From: Pontibacter ruber
GTDB lineage: Bacteria > Bacteroidota > Bacteroidia > Cytophagales > Hymenobacteraceae
Direction of reading: 5' to 3'
NCBI RefSeq assembly: GCF_023630205.1
Contig: NZ_JALPRR010000001.1
Location: 310,001-374,000, forward strand
DNA: 64,000 nucleotides
The number at the start of each line of letters is the position of its first letter. Positions within the stretch are counted from its first letter, which is position 1. The notes under the pieces were generated by a model. The model worked only from the letters and a program-made list of their open reading frames with translations, was not told the DNA's origin and did no database searches. Of the stretch, positions 1 through 9,300 are shown one piece after another. The position numbers were made by a program, and so were the translations under genes.

Positions 1-356
1 TGCGGGTGAAGAAAGTGAATTTCTGGACGGGCAAGATAACCTACGATGCCTTTGCGATGGCATTCAGAAATGAGTTGTGGGTAAAAGATTCCTACAAAGA
101 CGCCTATACTTTGGCGCACGAACAGCTGCATTTTGACATAGCACACATCTATGCCGAGACCCTGGAACTAGAGCTTAACACCATGAAAGAACCCGAGGAG
201 CAAAAGGCGAAGGCAGAGGAGATGTTGATCCAGGTAAACAAGGCTATGAACGATTACCAGGCATTTTACGACCGGGAAACACGCGGGGGGAACAATATCG
301 CCAGGCAAAAGGAATGGGCTACGAAGATAAAGAAGGATCTTGAAGTTTTTAACTGA
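1..356 (+). CDS. DUF922-like putative Zn-dependent protease, C-terminal part (5' end outside window)
   Basis: The reading frame is already open at the first bases and runs to a TGA at 354-356, so the true start probably lies upstream; the first in-window candidate is a GTG at position 6. The visible protein has a HEQLHFDI segment. An HExxH-like arrangement of this kind is the hallmark of the DUF922 family, predicted secreted zinc-dependent proteases of unknown substrate common in Bacteroidota. The rest is helical and charged, ending in KKDLEVFN. A signal peptide, if present, would be in the missing part. It converges on the alkyltransferase-like gene. Family assignment rests on the motif alone, and no substrate can be given. 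Confidence 0.6.
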   Translation, partial: RVKKVNFWTGKITYDAFAMAFRNELWVKDSYKDAYTLAHEQLHFDIAHIYAETLELELNTMKEPEEQKAKAEEMLIQVNKAMNDYQAFYDRETRGGNNIARQKEWATKIKKDLEVFN

Positions 357-424
357 TGCCTCAAAAAGGCGGGGTAAACCAGCTATCAGATTATCCTGCC
401 TATAAAGCATCAAATATTAACTTT

Positions 425-456
425 TTAACCCTCTAACTCCCCAACTCTCTAACTCA
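425..456. repeat. Degenerate 8-bp tandem array at a stop codon
   Basis: Four consecutive octads follow a TTAACYCT/CTAACTCN pattern at 425-432, 433-440, 441-448 and 449-456. The last unit contains the stop codon (TGA on the minus strand, 454-456) of the alkyltransferase-like gene. No clear inverted partner is visible. It belongs to the same class as the arrays near 8.3, 33.4, 34.7, 35.5, 36.5, 41.8 and 44.1 kb. Confidence 0.6.
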
Positions 457-789
457 CAACAGCTCCTTTGCCGGATCCCAGAACAGCTTTTCAAAATTCA
501 CTACCTGGTCGTTTTCTACCTTCACCCCCTCCTGCTCCAGCCGGTCGCGCATGGCGTTGGGCTCGTCGAAGTGCTGCTTGCCCGTGAGCATGCCTATGCG
601 GTTCACGACCCGGTGCGCCGGTATCTGGGTCATTGGGTGTGAGGCAATAAGAGCCCAGCCTACCATGCGGGCAGATCCTTTCGAGCCTAAGTAGCTGGCA
701 ATGGCACCATAAGAGGTTACCCGCCCTTTCGGGATCAGTTTAACCACCTGGTACACATCCTCAAAAAAGTTCTTTTTGCCTTCACTCAT
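454..789 (-). CDS. MGMT-family alkyltransferase-like (ATL) protein
   Basis: This 111-residue protein matches the DNA-binding C-terminal domain of O6-alkylguanine-DNA alkyltransferase. It has the helix-turn-helix region VTSYGAIASYLG, followed by the active-site region PAHRVVNRIG. True methyltransferases have PCHR there; here the acceptor cysteine is alanine. This places it with alkyltransferase-like proteins, which bind alkylated guanine without repairing it and hand the lesion to nucleotide excision repair. The short length and missing N-terminal domain fit. The ATG at 787-789 is the only good start. Its stop codon lies inside an octad repeat array. The cysteine loss is seen directly; the repair-signalling role is inferred from the family. 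Confidence 0.85.
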   Translation of the reverse strand: MSEGKKNFFEDVYQVVKLIPKGRVTSYGAIASYLGSKGSARMVGWALIASHPMTQIPAHRVVNRIGMLTGKQHFDEPNAMRDRLEQEGVKVENDQVVNFEKLFWDPAKELL

Positions 790-1384
790 AGTTTCAGTCT
801 TTTCCTAAGTAACATTTTAACGCCACAAAGATGTTGTTTGTCTTGCAATAGTACCTGTTAGTAGAGAATCACATGTCCTGGTTTCAATATAACCTGATAA
901 CGTTATAACTTTAAACCCATGATGTTTACGCCTGCCTGTGCCTGATCGAAAAAGCTTTTACGGCCGCTTGCGGTGTAAAGGTGTCGGAGCACTACCTGCA
1001 GCTTAGAGCTGCAGGTCTTTCATGGAAAACAGGAGAAAAAATCAATAATCCGGAAGTTAGCAAGCAAACTTTACAATCATTTCCGTGTTGCCTTTCAGGC
1101 AGTTAAAAAATGATTTTTAAAATAAACCCCTGCCTTTACAACCTGAAATAAAATACAATTAAACCTTTACCAGGTGGCACAGTCAAATTAACCGACTTTG
1201 CCTGCCTTACCAGGCACAAAAAGAGCAGGTAAACTGCAACTTTTACGACTGAAAAGGGAACGAAGGCAAAAGGTAAAACATTGATTATTTCCGCACTCCA
1301 ACTGTGGAGGTGCTGGTCAAGATAAAAGGTTTTACTTTAAATCCGGCTTACGATACACTACTACTCTAAAAACACAAAACACAA
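790..1384. other. Intergenic region with a perfect short hairpin
   Basis: I see no credible gene in these 595 bases, which separate the divergent alkyltransferase-like gene and the efflux operon. A perfect 10-bp stem with a 3-base loop lies at 994-1016 (arms ACCTGCAGCT and its complement). A looser GC-rich hairpin around TTTACGGCCGC lies near 973-990. Promoters for both flanking genes must be here, but I could not find a TTTG/TAnnTTTG pair at correct spacing. Confidence 0.5.
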
Positions 1385-2485
1385 ATGAAGATTAAATACA
1401 TCGTCTACACCATACTTATACTCGGATTTGGTGCCTTGATAGCTTACCGCATAAAGCAGAACAAGAGCGAAGGAGCCGGCGGACCGGGTGGTAGGCCAGG
1501 AGGACCTGGTAAAGGCGGTGCAATGCCAGCCATGCGTGTAGATGGCGTAGTGGTGCAGCCACAAGCATTTTCCAACTCGCTTGCTGTTACCGGCTCTATC
1601 GAAGCAAACGAGCAGGTAGCCATTCGCGGACAGGTTTCCGGGTTGGTACGCTCTATTTCTTTTGAAGAGGGAAGCAAAGTAAGCAAAGGACAAGTATTGC
1701 TGAAGATCGATGATTCTGAACTGCGTGCCCAACTGGCACAGGCTCAGACCCGCCAGAGCCTTGCCGCTGAAAACGAGCGCCGTGCTGGCCTGCTCCTGAA
1801 AAAGGAGGCAATCAGCCAGGAAGAATACGATGTTGCCCGCGCCGAGCTTAAATCTGCCCAGGCACAAACACAACTGATACAGGCACAATTAGCCAAAACA
1901 ACGATCCGGGCGCCGTTCTCAGGCCGCATTGGTTTGCGCTCTGTTTCGGAAGGCAGCTACCTTTCACCGGAAACAGTGGTAGCCAACCTGGTAAGCACGG
2001 ATCCTGTTAAAATCACCTTCGCCGTGCCGGAAAAGTATGCCTCACAAGTTAAGAAAAAAACACAGCTGAGCTTTACGGTAGCCGGCTCTGACAAAAAATA
2101 TACCGCCACCGTTTATGCTATAGAGCCGGGTATAGAAGCCAGCAGCCGTACGCTGCAATTGCGTGCCCGTGCCGCTAACCCGGGTGGTGAGCTGTTGCCA
2201 GGCTCATTTGCGAACATTGAGTTGCCGCTGGCTGTTATATCTGACGCCCTGCTTATACCGAGTGAAGCCATTATACCTGTACAAAACGGCAAGAAAGTAT
2301 TTGTAGCCAAAGGCGGTAAAGCCAAAGAAACAATGGTAGAAACGACTACCCGTACCGAAAAGGATGTACTGATCACATCTGGCCTGCAGCCCGGCGATAC
2401 GGTGCTGACTACAGGTATCATGACGTTGAAAGAAGGTAGCCCTGTTAAAGTAGCTGTTGGCAATAAAGCAGTTGGAAAGAATTAG
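1385..2485 (+). CDS. RND efflux periplasmic adaptor (membrane fusion protein, HlyD/AcrA type)
   Basis: This 366-residue protein is the periplasmic adaptor that bridges an inner-membrane RND pump to an outer-membrane TolC channel. It starts with a single membrane anchor (about residues 4-21), then a glycine/proline-rich linker. A lipoyl half-domain follows, then a long alpha-helical hairpin rich in Ala/Gln/Glu (about 105-170), and the second lipoyl half containing TIRAPFSGRIG. Beta-barrel and membrane-proximal domains end the protein. There is no lipobox, so it is anchored by its N-terminal helix. It is first in an operon: the pump begins 19 bases after its stop and TolC follows. The substrate cannot be told from sequence. 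The arrangement is complete and ordinary. Confidence 0.93.
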   Translation: MKIKYIVYTILILGFGALIAYRIKQNKSEGAGGPGGRPGGPGKGGAMPAMRVDGVVVQPQAFSNSLAVTGSIEANEQVAIRGQVSGLVRSISFEEGSKVSKGQVLLKIDDSELRAQLAQAQTRQSLAAENERRAGLLLKKEAISQEEYDVARAELKSAQAQTQLIQAQLAKTTIRAPFSGRIGLRSVSEGSYLSPETVVANLVSTDPVKITFAVPEKYASQVKKKTQLSFTVAGSDKKYTATVYAIEPGIEASSRTLQLRARAANPGGELLPGSFANIELPLAVISDALLIPSEAIIPVQNGKKVFVAKGGKAKETMVETTTRTEKDVLITSGLQPGDTVLTTGIMTLKEGSPVKVAVGNKAVGKN

Positions 2486-2504
2486 TAGATAAAGCGCGAG
2501 AAGT

Positions 2505-5500
2505 ATGAGTTTATCCACCACAAGTATAAAGCGTCCCGTTTTCACGATCGTTATAAACCTGATGCTGATCTTATTCGGCTTTATCGGGTATAGCTTTCTG
2601 GGGGTACGCGAGTATCCGTCCATCGACCCGGCCATTGTATCGGTTAGCACCAGCTACTCGGGTGCCAACGCCGATATCATTGAGTCGCAGATAACGGAGC
2701 CACTCGAGAAAGCCATCAACTCCATCGATGGTATCCGCAACATTTCCTCGTCGAGTAACCAGGGCCGGAGCAACATCAACATCGAGTTTAACCTCGACAA
2801 AGACCTGGAAGAGGCAGCCAACGACGTGCGCGACAAAGTATCGCAGGCGGTAAGAAACCTGCCGCAGGATATTGACGCGCCACCGGTAGTTGCCAAGGCC
2901 GACGCCGACTCGGAGCCGATCATTACCATGACGGTTCGCAGCGCCAGCCGCGACCAGCTGCAACTAAGCGATTACGCCGAAAACGTGATCTCGCAGCGTT
3001 TGCAGACCATTCCGGGTGTGAGTAGCGTGCAGATCTGGGGGCAGAAACGCTATGCCATGCGCCTCTGGCTCGACCCGGTGAAGCTTGCCTCCTATGGCCT
3101 GACTGTTGGCGACGTGCGTACCGCGCTTAACCGCGAAAACGTGGAGCTTCCATCCGGTAAGATCAGCGGCGAAAACACCGAGCTGGTCGTAAAAACACTG
3201 GGCAACCTGTCTACTGCCGAGCAATTCAACAACCTGATCGTAAAGTCAGACGGCAACAAGATCATTCGTTTCAGCGACCTGGGCACAGCAGAGCTTGGCC
3301 CTGAAAACCTGGAAACAAAAATGAGCGAATCAGGCCAGCCAATGGTAGGCCTTGCTATTATTCCGCAGCCGGGCACCAACTACCTCGATATCTCCGATGC
3401 CTTTTATGAGCAGTTCGAGAAACTGAAGAAAGACCTGCCACAAGACCTGCAACTGGATATTGTGATGGATAACACCATCTTTATCAAGCAGTCCGTTACA
3501 GAAGTTGCCGAAACCATTCTGATCGCGCTGGTGCTGGTTATACTTATCATTTACCTGTTCTTCCGCGACTGGAGCATTGCTTTCCGTCCGCTTATCGATA
3601 TTCCGGTGTCGCTGATTGCCACTTTCTTTATCATGTATCTCTGCGGCTTCTCGGTGAACGTGCTTACGCTGCTGGCGATCGTGCTGGCAACCGGTCTGGT
3701 GGTAGACGACGGTATTGTGGTAACCGAGAACATCTTTAAGAAAGTGGAAGAAGGCATGTCGCCGATCCAGGCGGCTATCAAAGGTTCCAATGAGATCTTC
3801 CTGGCAGTAATTTCGATCTCCATTACGCTGGCTGCCGTGTTCTTACCTGTAATCTTCCTGGAGGGCTTCGTAGGCCGTTTGTTCCGTGAATTTGGTGTGG
3901 TGATCGGGGCCGCGGTACTCATATCGGCCTTTGTATCGCTTACGCTCACCCCAATGCTGAACGCTTACCTGATGAAAGGGGGCGGTCACAAGAAAACCAG
4001 GTTCTACAACTTCACGGAGCCATACTTCCAGCAAATGAATGCCAGCTACGCCAGCGCCCTGAGTGGTTTTATGAAGCGCAGATGGCTGAGTTTCCCGATC
4101 ATTATGCTGTGCCTGGTGCTGATCGGCTTATTTTATACGATCCTTCAGAAAGAGACAGCCCCTTACGATGACAGAAGCATGCTGCGCGTGATGGTAAATG
4201 CGCCGGAAGGTTCTTCTTACGAGTACACCGACCGCTTTATGCAGGAGCTGACGCAGCTCGTAAACGATTCGGTACCTGAAAAAGCGGTAAACCTGGTGAT
4301 TACGTCTCCTGGCTGGGGCGGTGCAGGCTCTGTGAACAACGGTATGATGCGGATTGCCCTGAAACAGCCGGGCGAACGCGAGCGCTCTCAAAAGGAAGTA
4401 GCCGACTACCTGACAAAGGTGACACGGAAATATTCTGAAGGCCGGATCATGGTAACGCAGCAGCCCACCATTTCTGTAAACCGCCGTGGCGGCCAACCGA
4501 TTCAGTACATCATTCAGGCGCCAAACTTCCAGAAACTGGAGGAAAAAATACCGGCGTTTATGGAAGAAGCGAGCAATGACCCTACTTTCTCGAACGTAGA
4601 CGTCAACCTGAAATTCAACAAGCCGGAGATCAACATCTCTATAGACCGCGAAAAGGCACAAAGCCTGGGTGTATCGGTTATTGACGTGGCGCAAACACTG
4701 CAGCTGTCGCTGAGCGGCCAGCGCTTTGGCTACTTCCTGATGAACGGCCGCCAGTACCAGGTGATGGGCCAGTTTGACCGTCCGGACCGTGACGATCCGC
4801 TTGACCTGACTTCGCTTTATGTGCGCAGCAAAGACGGCAAACTTGTGCAGCTGGATAACCTGGTAACCATGACCGAGCGCAGCAGCCCGCCGCAGCTTTA
4901 CCACAACAACCGTTACATGTCGGCTACCATTTCGGCCGGTCTGTCACCGGGCATGAGTATTGGCGACGGCATCGAGGCCATGGACCGCATCAAGGAAAAA
5001 GTACTGGACGAATCTTTCTCTACCGACCTGGGTGGCGAGTCGCGCGACTTCGTGGAAAGTGGATCGAACACGATGTTTGCCTTTGGCCTTGCCCTTCTTT
5101 TGATTTACCTCATACTTGCAGCTCAGTTCGAAAGCTTTGTAGATCCGCTCATCATTATACTTACCGTACCAATGGCGGTGGCCGGTGCCATGCTGTCGCT
5201 GTGGCTGTTTGGCCAGACCTGGAACATCTTCAGCCAGATCGGTACGATCATGCTCATAGGGCTTGTGACGAAGAACGGTATATTGATTGTGGAGTTTGCC
5301 AACCAGCTCCGGGAACAGGGCAAGCCGAAAATAGAGGCCATCCTGGAGGCTTCGGAGGCCCGCCTGCGCCCAATCCTGATGACAAGCTTGGCCATTGCAC
5401 TGGGTGCCCTGCCAATTGCGCTTGCCCTGGGTGCCGCTGCTCAGAGCCGCATGGGTATGGGTATTGTGATTGTTGGTGGCACCATGTTCTCCCTGATTCT

Positions 5501-5603
5501 GACGCTGTTTGTAATCCCGGCCATTTACTCCATGTGGTCGAGAGAGCGCAAGCACCATCCTGAGTTCGAAGAGATCGAAGCCTACGAAAAGGCAAGTATT
5601 TAA
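2505..5603 (+). CDS. RND multidrug efflux pump, HAE1/AcrB family
   Basis: This 1032-residue inner-membrane proton antiporter is of normal family length. The N-terminus (TSIKRPVFTIVINLM) is the canonical first helix. TM4 carries GLVVDDGIVVTENI with the paired aspartates D401 and D402, the proton-relay pair of AcrB. The second half repeats the fold, including AQFESFVDPLIIILTVP and a closing helix bundle. The two large periplasmic loops are intact. The fusion protein precedes it and TolC follows after 29 bases, making a full tripartite efflux operon. It lacks heavy-metal signatures, so organic compounds are more likely substrates than metal ions; that point is inference. Confidence 0.95.
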   Translation: MSLSTTSIKRPVFTIVINLMLILFGFIGYSFLGVREYPSIDPAIVSVSTSYSGANADIIESQITEPLEKAINSIDGIRNISSSSNQGRSNINIEFNLDKDLEEAANDVRDKVSQAVRNLPQDIDAPPVVAKADADSEPIITMTVRSASRDQLQLSDYAENVISQRLQTIPGVSSVQIWGQKRYAMRLWLDPVKLASYGLTVGDVRTALNRENVELPSGKISGENTELVVKTLGNLSTAEQFNNLIVKSDGNKIIRFSDLGTAELGPENLETKMSESGQPMVGLAIIPQPGTNYLDISDAFYEQFEKLKKDLPQDLQLDIVMDNTIFIKQSVTEVAETILIALVLVILIIYLFFRDWSIAFRPLIDIPVSLIATFFIMYLCGFSVNVLTLLAIVLATGLVVDDGIVVTENIFKKVEEGMSPIQAAIKGSNEIFLAVISISITLAAVFLPVIFLEGFVGRLFREFGVVIGAAVLISAFVSLTLTPMLNAYLMKGGGHKKTRFYNFTEPYFQQMNASYASALSGFMKRRWLSFPIIMLCLVLIGLFYTILQKETAPYDDRSMLRVMVNAPEGSSYEYTDRFMQELTQLVNDSVPEKAVNLVITSPGWGGAGSVNNGMMRIALKQPGERERSQKEVADYLTKVTRKYSEGRIMVTQQPTISVNRRGGQPIQYIIQAPNFQKLEEKIPAFMEEASNDPTFSNVDVNLKFNKPEINISIDREKAQSLGVSVIDVAQTLQLSLSGQRFGYFLMNGRQYQVMGQFDRPDRDDPLDLTSLYVRSKDGKLVQLDNLVTMTERSSPPQLYHNNRYMSATISAGLSPGMSIGDGIEAMDRIKEKVLDESFSTDLGGESRDFVESGSNTMFAFGLALLLIYLILAAQFESFVDPLIIILTVPMAVAGAMLSLWLFGQTWNIFSQIGTIMLIGLVTKNGILIVEFANQLREQGKPKIEAILEASEARLRPILMTSLAIALGALPIALALGAAAQSRMGMGIVIVGGTMFSLILTLFVIPAIYSMWSRERKHHPEFEEIEAYEKASI

Positions 5604-5632
5604 TTAACTGAACATATCTTTTTCATACTTAT

Positions 5633-6952
5633 ATGAAGTATAAAATTGCCCTCCTGTTTGCGCTGGTCCTGTCGATTGTACTTACAAGTGGCAAGACCAA
5701 TGCTCAGGAAGTCCTGACGCTGGAAAATGCTGTTAAAATTGCCTTAGAGCGGAACTATGACATAAAGCTGGTTGCCAACGACCTGGAGATAGATAAGAAC
5801 AATGCAAACCGAGCCAATGCCGGCATGCTGCCCGTTGTGACCGGTAATCTCTCGCAGAACAATACCATACAGAACAGCTCCCAGACCCGCGAAAGCGGTG
5901 CAAAAGTAGAGCGCAATGGTGCCAAAGGCTCTAACCTGAACTATGGCGTCAGCCTGAACTGGACCATTTTTGACGGCATGGGTATGTTTGCCCGTTATGA
6001 GCAACTGAAGGAGTTCCAAAAATTAGGCGAAGCTAACCTGCAGCAAACCGTACTTGCCCGCGTTGCTGACGTGATCAGTGTATATTATAACCTGGTACAG
6101 CAACAGCAACAGTTAAGAGCATTGGATACCACAATGGTTATTTCACGCCTGCGCGTTCAAACTGCCCAGAACAGATTTGAAATTGGCAAAGCAGCCCGCC
6201 TGGAGGTACTGAATGCACAAGTAGATTACAACACTGATACAACCCGAACGCTGCAGCTAAACGAGATCTACCAAAACACCCAAACGCAACTAAATGAACT
6301 TTTAGCACGCGACGTGAGCCAGCGCTTTCGTGTAGTGGATACCATTGAAATTGATGAACAACTGGTGCTGGCCCAGTTATCAGAGAGAGCCGCTCAGCAG
6401 AATCCGGCCTTGCAGGCTGCCGTTATTAACAAGCGCGTGGCCGACCTGGACCTGAAACAGGTAAAAGCTAACCGTCTCCCAAGACTTAGCCTTAATACAG
6501 GTTATAACTTCAACCGGAGCGAGTCAGCGCTTGGGTTTACCACCTTATCAACGGGTAACGGATTAAATTACGGAGTAACGGCTTCTGTTAATATTTTTAA
6601 CGGCTTTCTGCAGCGCCGTAGCGAAGAGAATGCCATGATCTCTACTAAAAATGCGGAGTTAGAACTGGCACAGCTAAACCAAAGTATAAATGCTCAGCTA
6701 ACAGCCGCTTACCAGACCTATCTTACCAGTTTATCGCTTGTGAAACTGGAAGAAAAGAATCAGAAAATAGCCAAGCAAAACCTTGACATTACGCTGGAAA
6801 AGTACCGCCTGGGAAGTATTGCTCCTGTAGAATTCAGAGATGCACAGCTTAATTTTGTTAATGCCACTGTTCGTTTCACCAATGCCCAATACCAAGCTAA
6901 ACTGGCAGAGGTTAATCTGAAAGAGATCGCCGGAACACTTAGTTTCCAATAA
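5633..6952 (+). CDS. TolC family outer-membrane efflux channel
   Basis: This 439-residue protein has a signal peptide with cleavage predicted near TNAQE (about residue 24), followed by two internally repeated helical/strand units typical of TolC channels. Examples are LTLENAVKIALERNYDIKLV early and the EKYRLGSIAPVEFRDAQLNFVNA segment near the end. It forms the outer-membrane duct for the preceding adaptor and pump. A perfect 16-bp-stem terminator follows 26 bases after the stop, closing the operon. No residue is obviously missing, and the length is normal for Bacteroidota members. Confidence 0.93.
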   Translation: MKYKIALLFALVLSIVLTSGKTNAQEVLTLENAVKIALERNYDIKLVANDLEIDKNNANRANAGMLPVVTGNLSQNNTIQNSSQTRESGAKVERNGAKGSNLNYGVSLNWTIFDGMGMFARYEQLKEFQKLGEANLQQTVLARVADVISVYYNLVQQQQQLRALDTTMVISRLRVQTAQNRFEIGKAARLEVLNAQVDYNTDTTRTLQLNEIYQNTQTQLNELLARDVSQRFRVVDTIEIDEQLVLAQLSERAAQQNPALQAAVINKRVADLDLKQVKANRLPRLSLNTGYNFNRSESALGFTTLSTGNGLNYGVTASVNIFNGFLQRRSEENAMISTKNAELELAQLNQSINAQLTAAYQTYLTSLSLVKLEEKNQKIAKQNLDITLEKYRLGSIAPVEFRDAQLNFVNATVRFTNAQYQAKLAEVNLKEIAGTLSFQ

Positions 6953-6977
6953 AAGAATCGACAGCTAACTACAGCAT

Positions 6978-7013
6978 AGTATAAAAGTATGGCCAACGCC
7001 ATACTTTTATACT
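6978..7013 (+). terminator. Terminator of the efflux operon, built from the AGTATA word
   Basis: A perfect 16-bp stem (6978-6993 with 6998-7013) has loop CAAC. Each arm contains the word AGTATA/TATACT, and the descending arm is T-rich. Confidence 0.75.
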
Positions 7014-7062
7014 TTATAGCCCTTTGCAATTGCCTGCTCCTTGCTTATATTAGGAAGAATCT

Positions 7063-8325
7063 ATGGAGCACGACCTTTTCCAGACACTTGCAATATCATT
7101 AGGGCTTGGCCTGCTGGTCGGCTTACAGCGCCAGCGTGACAATACCCGGGTTGCAGGTATCCGCACCTTTCCCCTGATTACACTGTTTGGAACGCTCAGC
7201 GGTATGCTGGCACAGGAATATGGTGGCTGGGTAGTAGCGGCAGGCCTGATCAGCCTGGCGGGTATCATGGTTGTAGCCAACGTACTTAAGAGCAAAACCC
7301 CTCCCGTAGATGCAGGGCAAACCACGGAGGCCGCTGCCCTGCTTATGTTTGCAGTAGGCGCCTACCTGGTGGATGGGCAGACGACAATAGCTGTAACCGT
7401 TGGGGCCACCGTCGCGGTGCTGCTGCATCTGAAAGAGCCACTGCATCAGTTTGTAGAGCGGATTGGGGAAAAAGACCTTGCTGCCGGTATGCAGTTTGTC
7501 ATCGTTTCGCTGGTGATCTTGCCGGTGTTGCCCGACCGTGATTTTGGCCCCTACAAAGTACTTAACCCACACAACATCTGGCTGATGGTGGTGCTCATCG
7601 TGGGCATTGGCCTGGCAGGTTACTATGCCTATAAATTGTTCGGAGAAAAGGCCGGCACTTTTCTAGGCGGGGTGCTGGGCGGCCTGATCTCCAGTACAGC
7701 TACCACCGTGAGTTATGCGCGCCGCTCTAAAAAAGACGATGGCAACAGTGCCCTGGCAGCGCTTGTGATCTTTATTGCTTCTACGGTTTCTTTGCTCCGC
7801 ATCATCATAGAATTATCGGTAGTGGCGCCTGCCACCATCGCCAGGGTTGGTCCTCCGCTGGGCGCTGTTTTCCTGCTGATGGCAATCGTAACAGCTGTGA
7901 TCTTCTTCTTTAACCGGAACGGGGAGGAACGGATGCCCGAACAAGGCAACCCTGCCCAGCTTAAAACCGCGCTGGTTTTCGGGGCCATTTATGCCGCTGT
8001 TATACTTGCCACGGCGGCTGCCAAAGATTACCTGGGCAGCAGCGGCCTTTACCTGGTTGCCATCATTTCCGGCCTTACCGATGTAGATGCCATCACGCTT
8101 TCAACGGCTAGACTGATGAATGCTAAAAGCATTGAAATACACAACGGCTGGCGCATCGTTCTGACGGCTGCACTCTCCAACATCGCCTTTAAAGGTGTTC
8201 TGGTTGGCATGCTCGGCGGCAAAGCCCTGTTCAGGCGCATAGCTGTTCTCTTTGGCATCTCCATTACCGGCGGGTTGCTCGTGCTCTGGCTGTGGCCGGC
8301 TGAGTTCAGCCTTTTTAAATTTTGA
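7063..8325 (+). CDS. MgtC/SapB-like membrane protein with DUF4010 domain
   Basis: This 420-residue polytopic inner-membrane protein has two parts. The first about 140 residues match the MgtC/SapB fold (SLGLGLLVGLQRQR, then AGIRTFPLITLFG). The remainder is the DUF4010 membrane domain, rich in GG motifs and hydrophobic helices, including GLTDVDAITLSTARL. MgtC proteins are linked to survival at low magnesium and to ATP synthase control, but the MgtC-DUF4010 fusion has no established function. It stands alone between a terminator and a repeat region. Its TGA stop is the first three bases of an octad repeat array, which is unusual. The domain call is firm, the role unknown. Confidence 0.85.
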   Translation: MEHDLFQTLAISLGLGLLVGLQRQRDNTRVAGIRTFPLITLFGTLSGMLAQEYGGWVVAAGLISLAGIMVVANVLKSKTPPVDAGQTTEAAALLMFAVGAYLVDGQTTIAVTVGATVAVLLHLKEPLHQFVERIGEKDLAAGMQFVIVSLVILPVLPDRDFGPYKVLNPHNIWLMVVLIVGIGLAGYYAYKLFGEKAGTFLGGVLGGLISSTATTVSYARRSKKDDGNSALAALVIFIASTVSLLRIIIELSVVAPATIARVGPPLGAVFLLMAIVTAVIFFFNRNGEERMPEQGNPAQLKTALVFGAIYAAVILATAAAKDYLGSSGLYLVAIISGLTDVDAITLSTARLMNAKSIEIHNGWRIVLTAALSNIAFKGVLVGMLGGKALFRRIAVLFGISITGGLLVLWLWPAEFSLFKF

Positions 8326-8507
8326 ATGAGTAAATGAGCGATTGAGTGAATGGTTTTATTGTTGAATTGCTGATTGTTGATTGTTGATTGTCTGAATCAG
8401 GATTTACAGGATCTGTTTTATACTTCTCTACTTTTATACCTCTCTACTTTTTACCTGATTCACTTATTCACACAATCACTCATTCAAAATTCAGTTATTC
8501 AATATCC
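8323..8507. repeat. Compound short-repeat region: 8-bp array, 7-bp array and inverted 8-bp array
   Basis: The 300 bases between the MgtC-like gene and the response regulator hold no credible gene but three arrays. Octads of the type TGAATGAG run at 8323-8353, the first including the upstream gene's stop codon. Three exact TGATTGT heptads lie at 8371-8391. At 8461-8507 octads of the type CACTCATT, the reverse complement of the first family, run the other way. The first and last could pair into a long imperfect hairpin. The AAGTATA word (as TATACTT) also occurs between them. Confidence 0.7.
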
Positions 8508-8625
8508 CTATCCCCGTAACCTATCCTTCCTATTCCCTGTTCTACTTAACCGGTGCAGGCGGTCTGTGCCAACAGATTTCCTACAGAATCTGCCGCTAAG
8601 TTGCACACGCCCGGAAGTATAGCCT

Positions 8626-9300
8626 ATGAAAATACTGATTATTGAAGATGAGCAGGCACTGAACGCCTCTATTGTTACCTACCTGCAGCAGGAAGGCTAT
8701 ACCTGCGATGTGGCATACGACCTCAGGGAAGCAAAGCTGAAAGTGGCAGACCTGCCTTATACCTGTGTGCTGGTCGATCTGACATTGCCCCACGGCAATG
8801 GCCTTGAGATCGTACGGATGCTGAAGGAGAACACGCCCGAAACCGGCATTATCATTATATCGGCAAAAAATGCTTTGGATGATAAAATAACAGGGCTGGA
8901 GCTGGGCGCCGATGATTACCTGACCAAGCCCTTCCACCTGTCGGAGCTGAACGCGCGGTTGAAATCTGTGATCAGGCGACGACAGTTTAATGGGCAGAAA
9001 ACCCTGCGTGCCGGCGACCTGGAGGTGTTCCCCGAATCGGCGGAAGCGCAGGTACATGGCCGGAAGCTGACGCTTACCAAAAAAGAGTACGATCTGCTGC
9101 TATACTTTATTACCAACCGCAACCGGGTGCTTACCAAAGATTCCATTGCCGAACACCTGTGGGGCGACCACATAGAAGCGCTGGACTCGCTGGACTTTGT
9201 ATACACACACATCAAGAACCTGCGCCGCAAGCTGCTAGAAGCCGGTGGCGAAGATTACATCCAGACGGTGTACGGCATAGGCTATAAATTCAGCAGCTAA
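8626..9300 (+). CDS. Two-component response regulator, OmpR/PhoB family
   Basis: This 224-residue protein has a receiver domain (1-115) and a winged-helix DNA-binding domain (130-224). The acidic pocket IIEDE is at residues 5-9, the phosphoacceptor D51 sits in VLVDLTLPHGNG, the switch Ser is near 79, and the conserved Lys101 is in LTKPF. The C-terminal domain ends YIQTVYGIGYKF, as in OmpR proteins. Its TAA stop shares one base with the ATG of the histidine kinase, so the two are translationally coupled. All phosphotransfer residues are present. The regulon is unknown. Confidence 0.95.
   Translation: MKILIIEDEQALNASIVTYLQQEGYTCDVAYDLREAKLKVADLPYTCVLVDLTLPHGNGLEIVRMLKENTPETGIIIISAKNALDDKITGLELGADDYLTKPFHLSELNARLKSVIRRRQFNGQKTLRAGDLEVFPESAEAQVHGRKLTLTKKEYDLLLYFITNRNRVLTKDSIAEHLWGDHIEALDSLDFVYTHIKNLRRKLLEAGGEDYIQTVYGIGYKFSS

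Noticed and set aside
4128-4904. 258-codon antisense frame within the RND pump gene
   Set aside because: It is a shadow of a strongly coding sense frame with exact family motifs.
8374-8622. 82-codon plus-strand frame before the response regulator
   Set aside because: It consists largely of repeat arrays and has no coding character.
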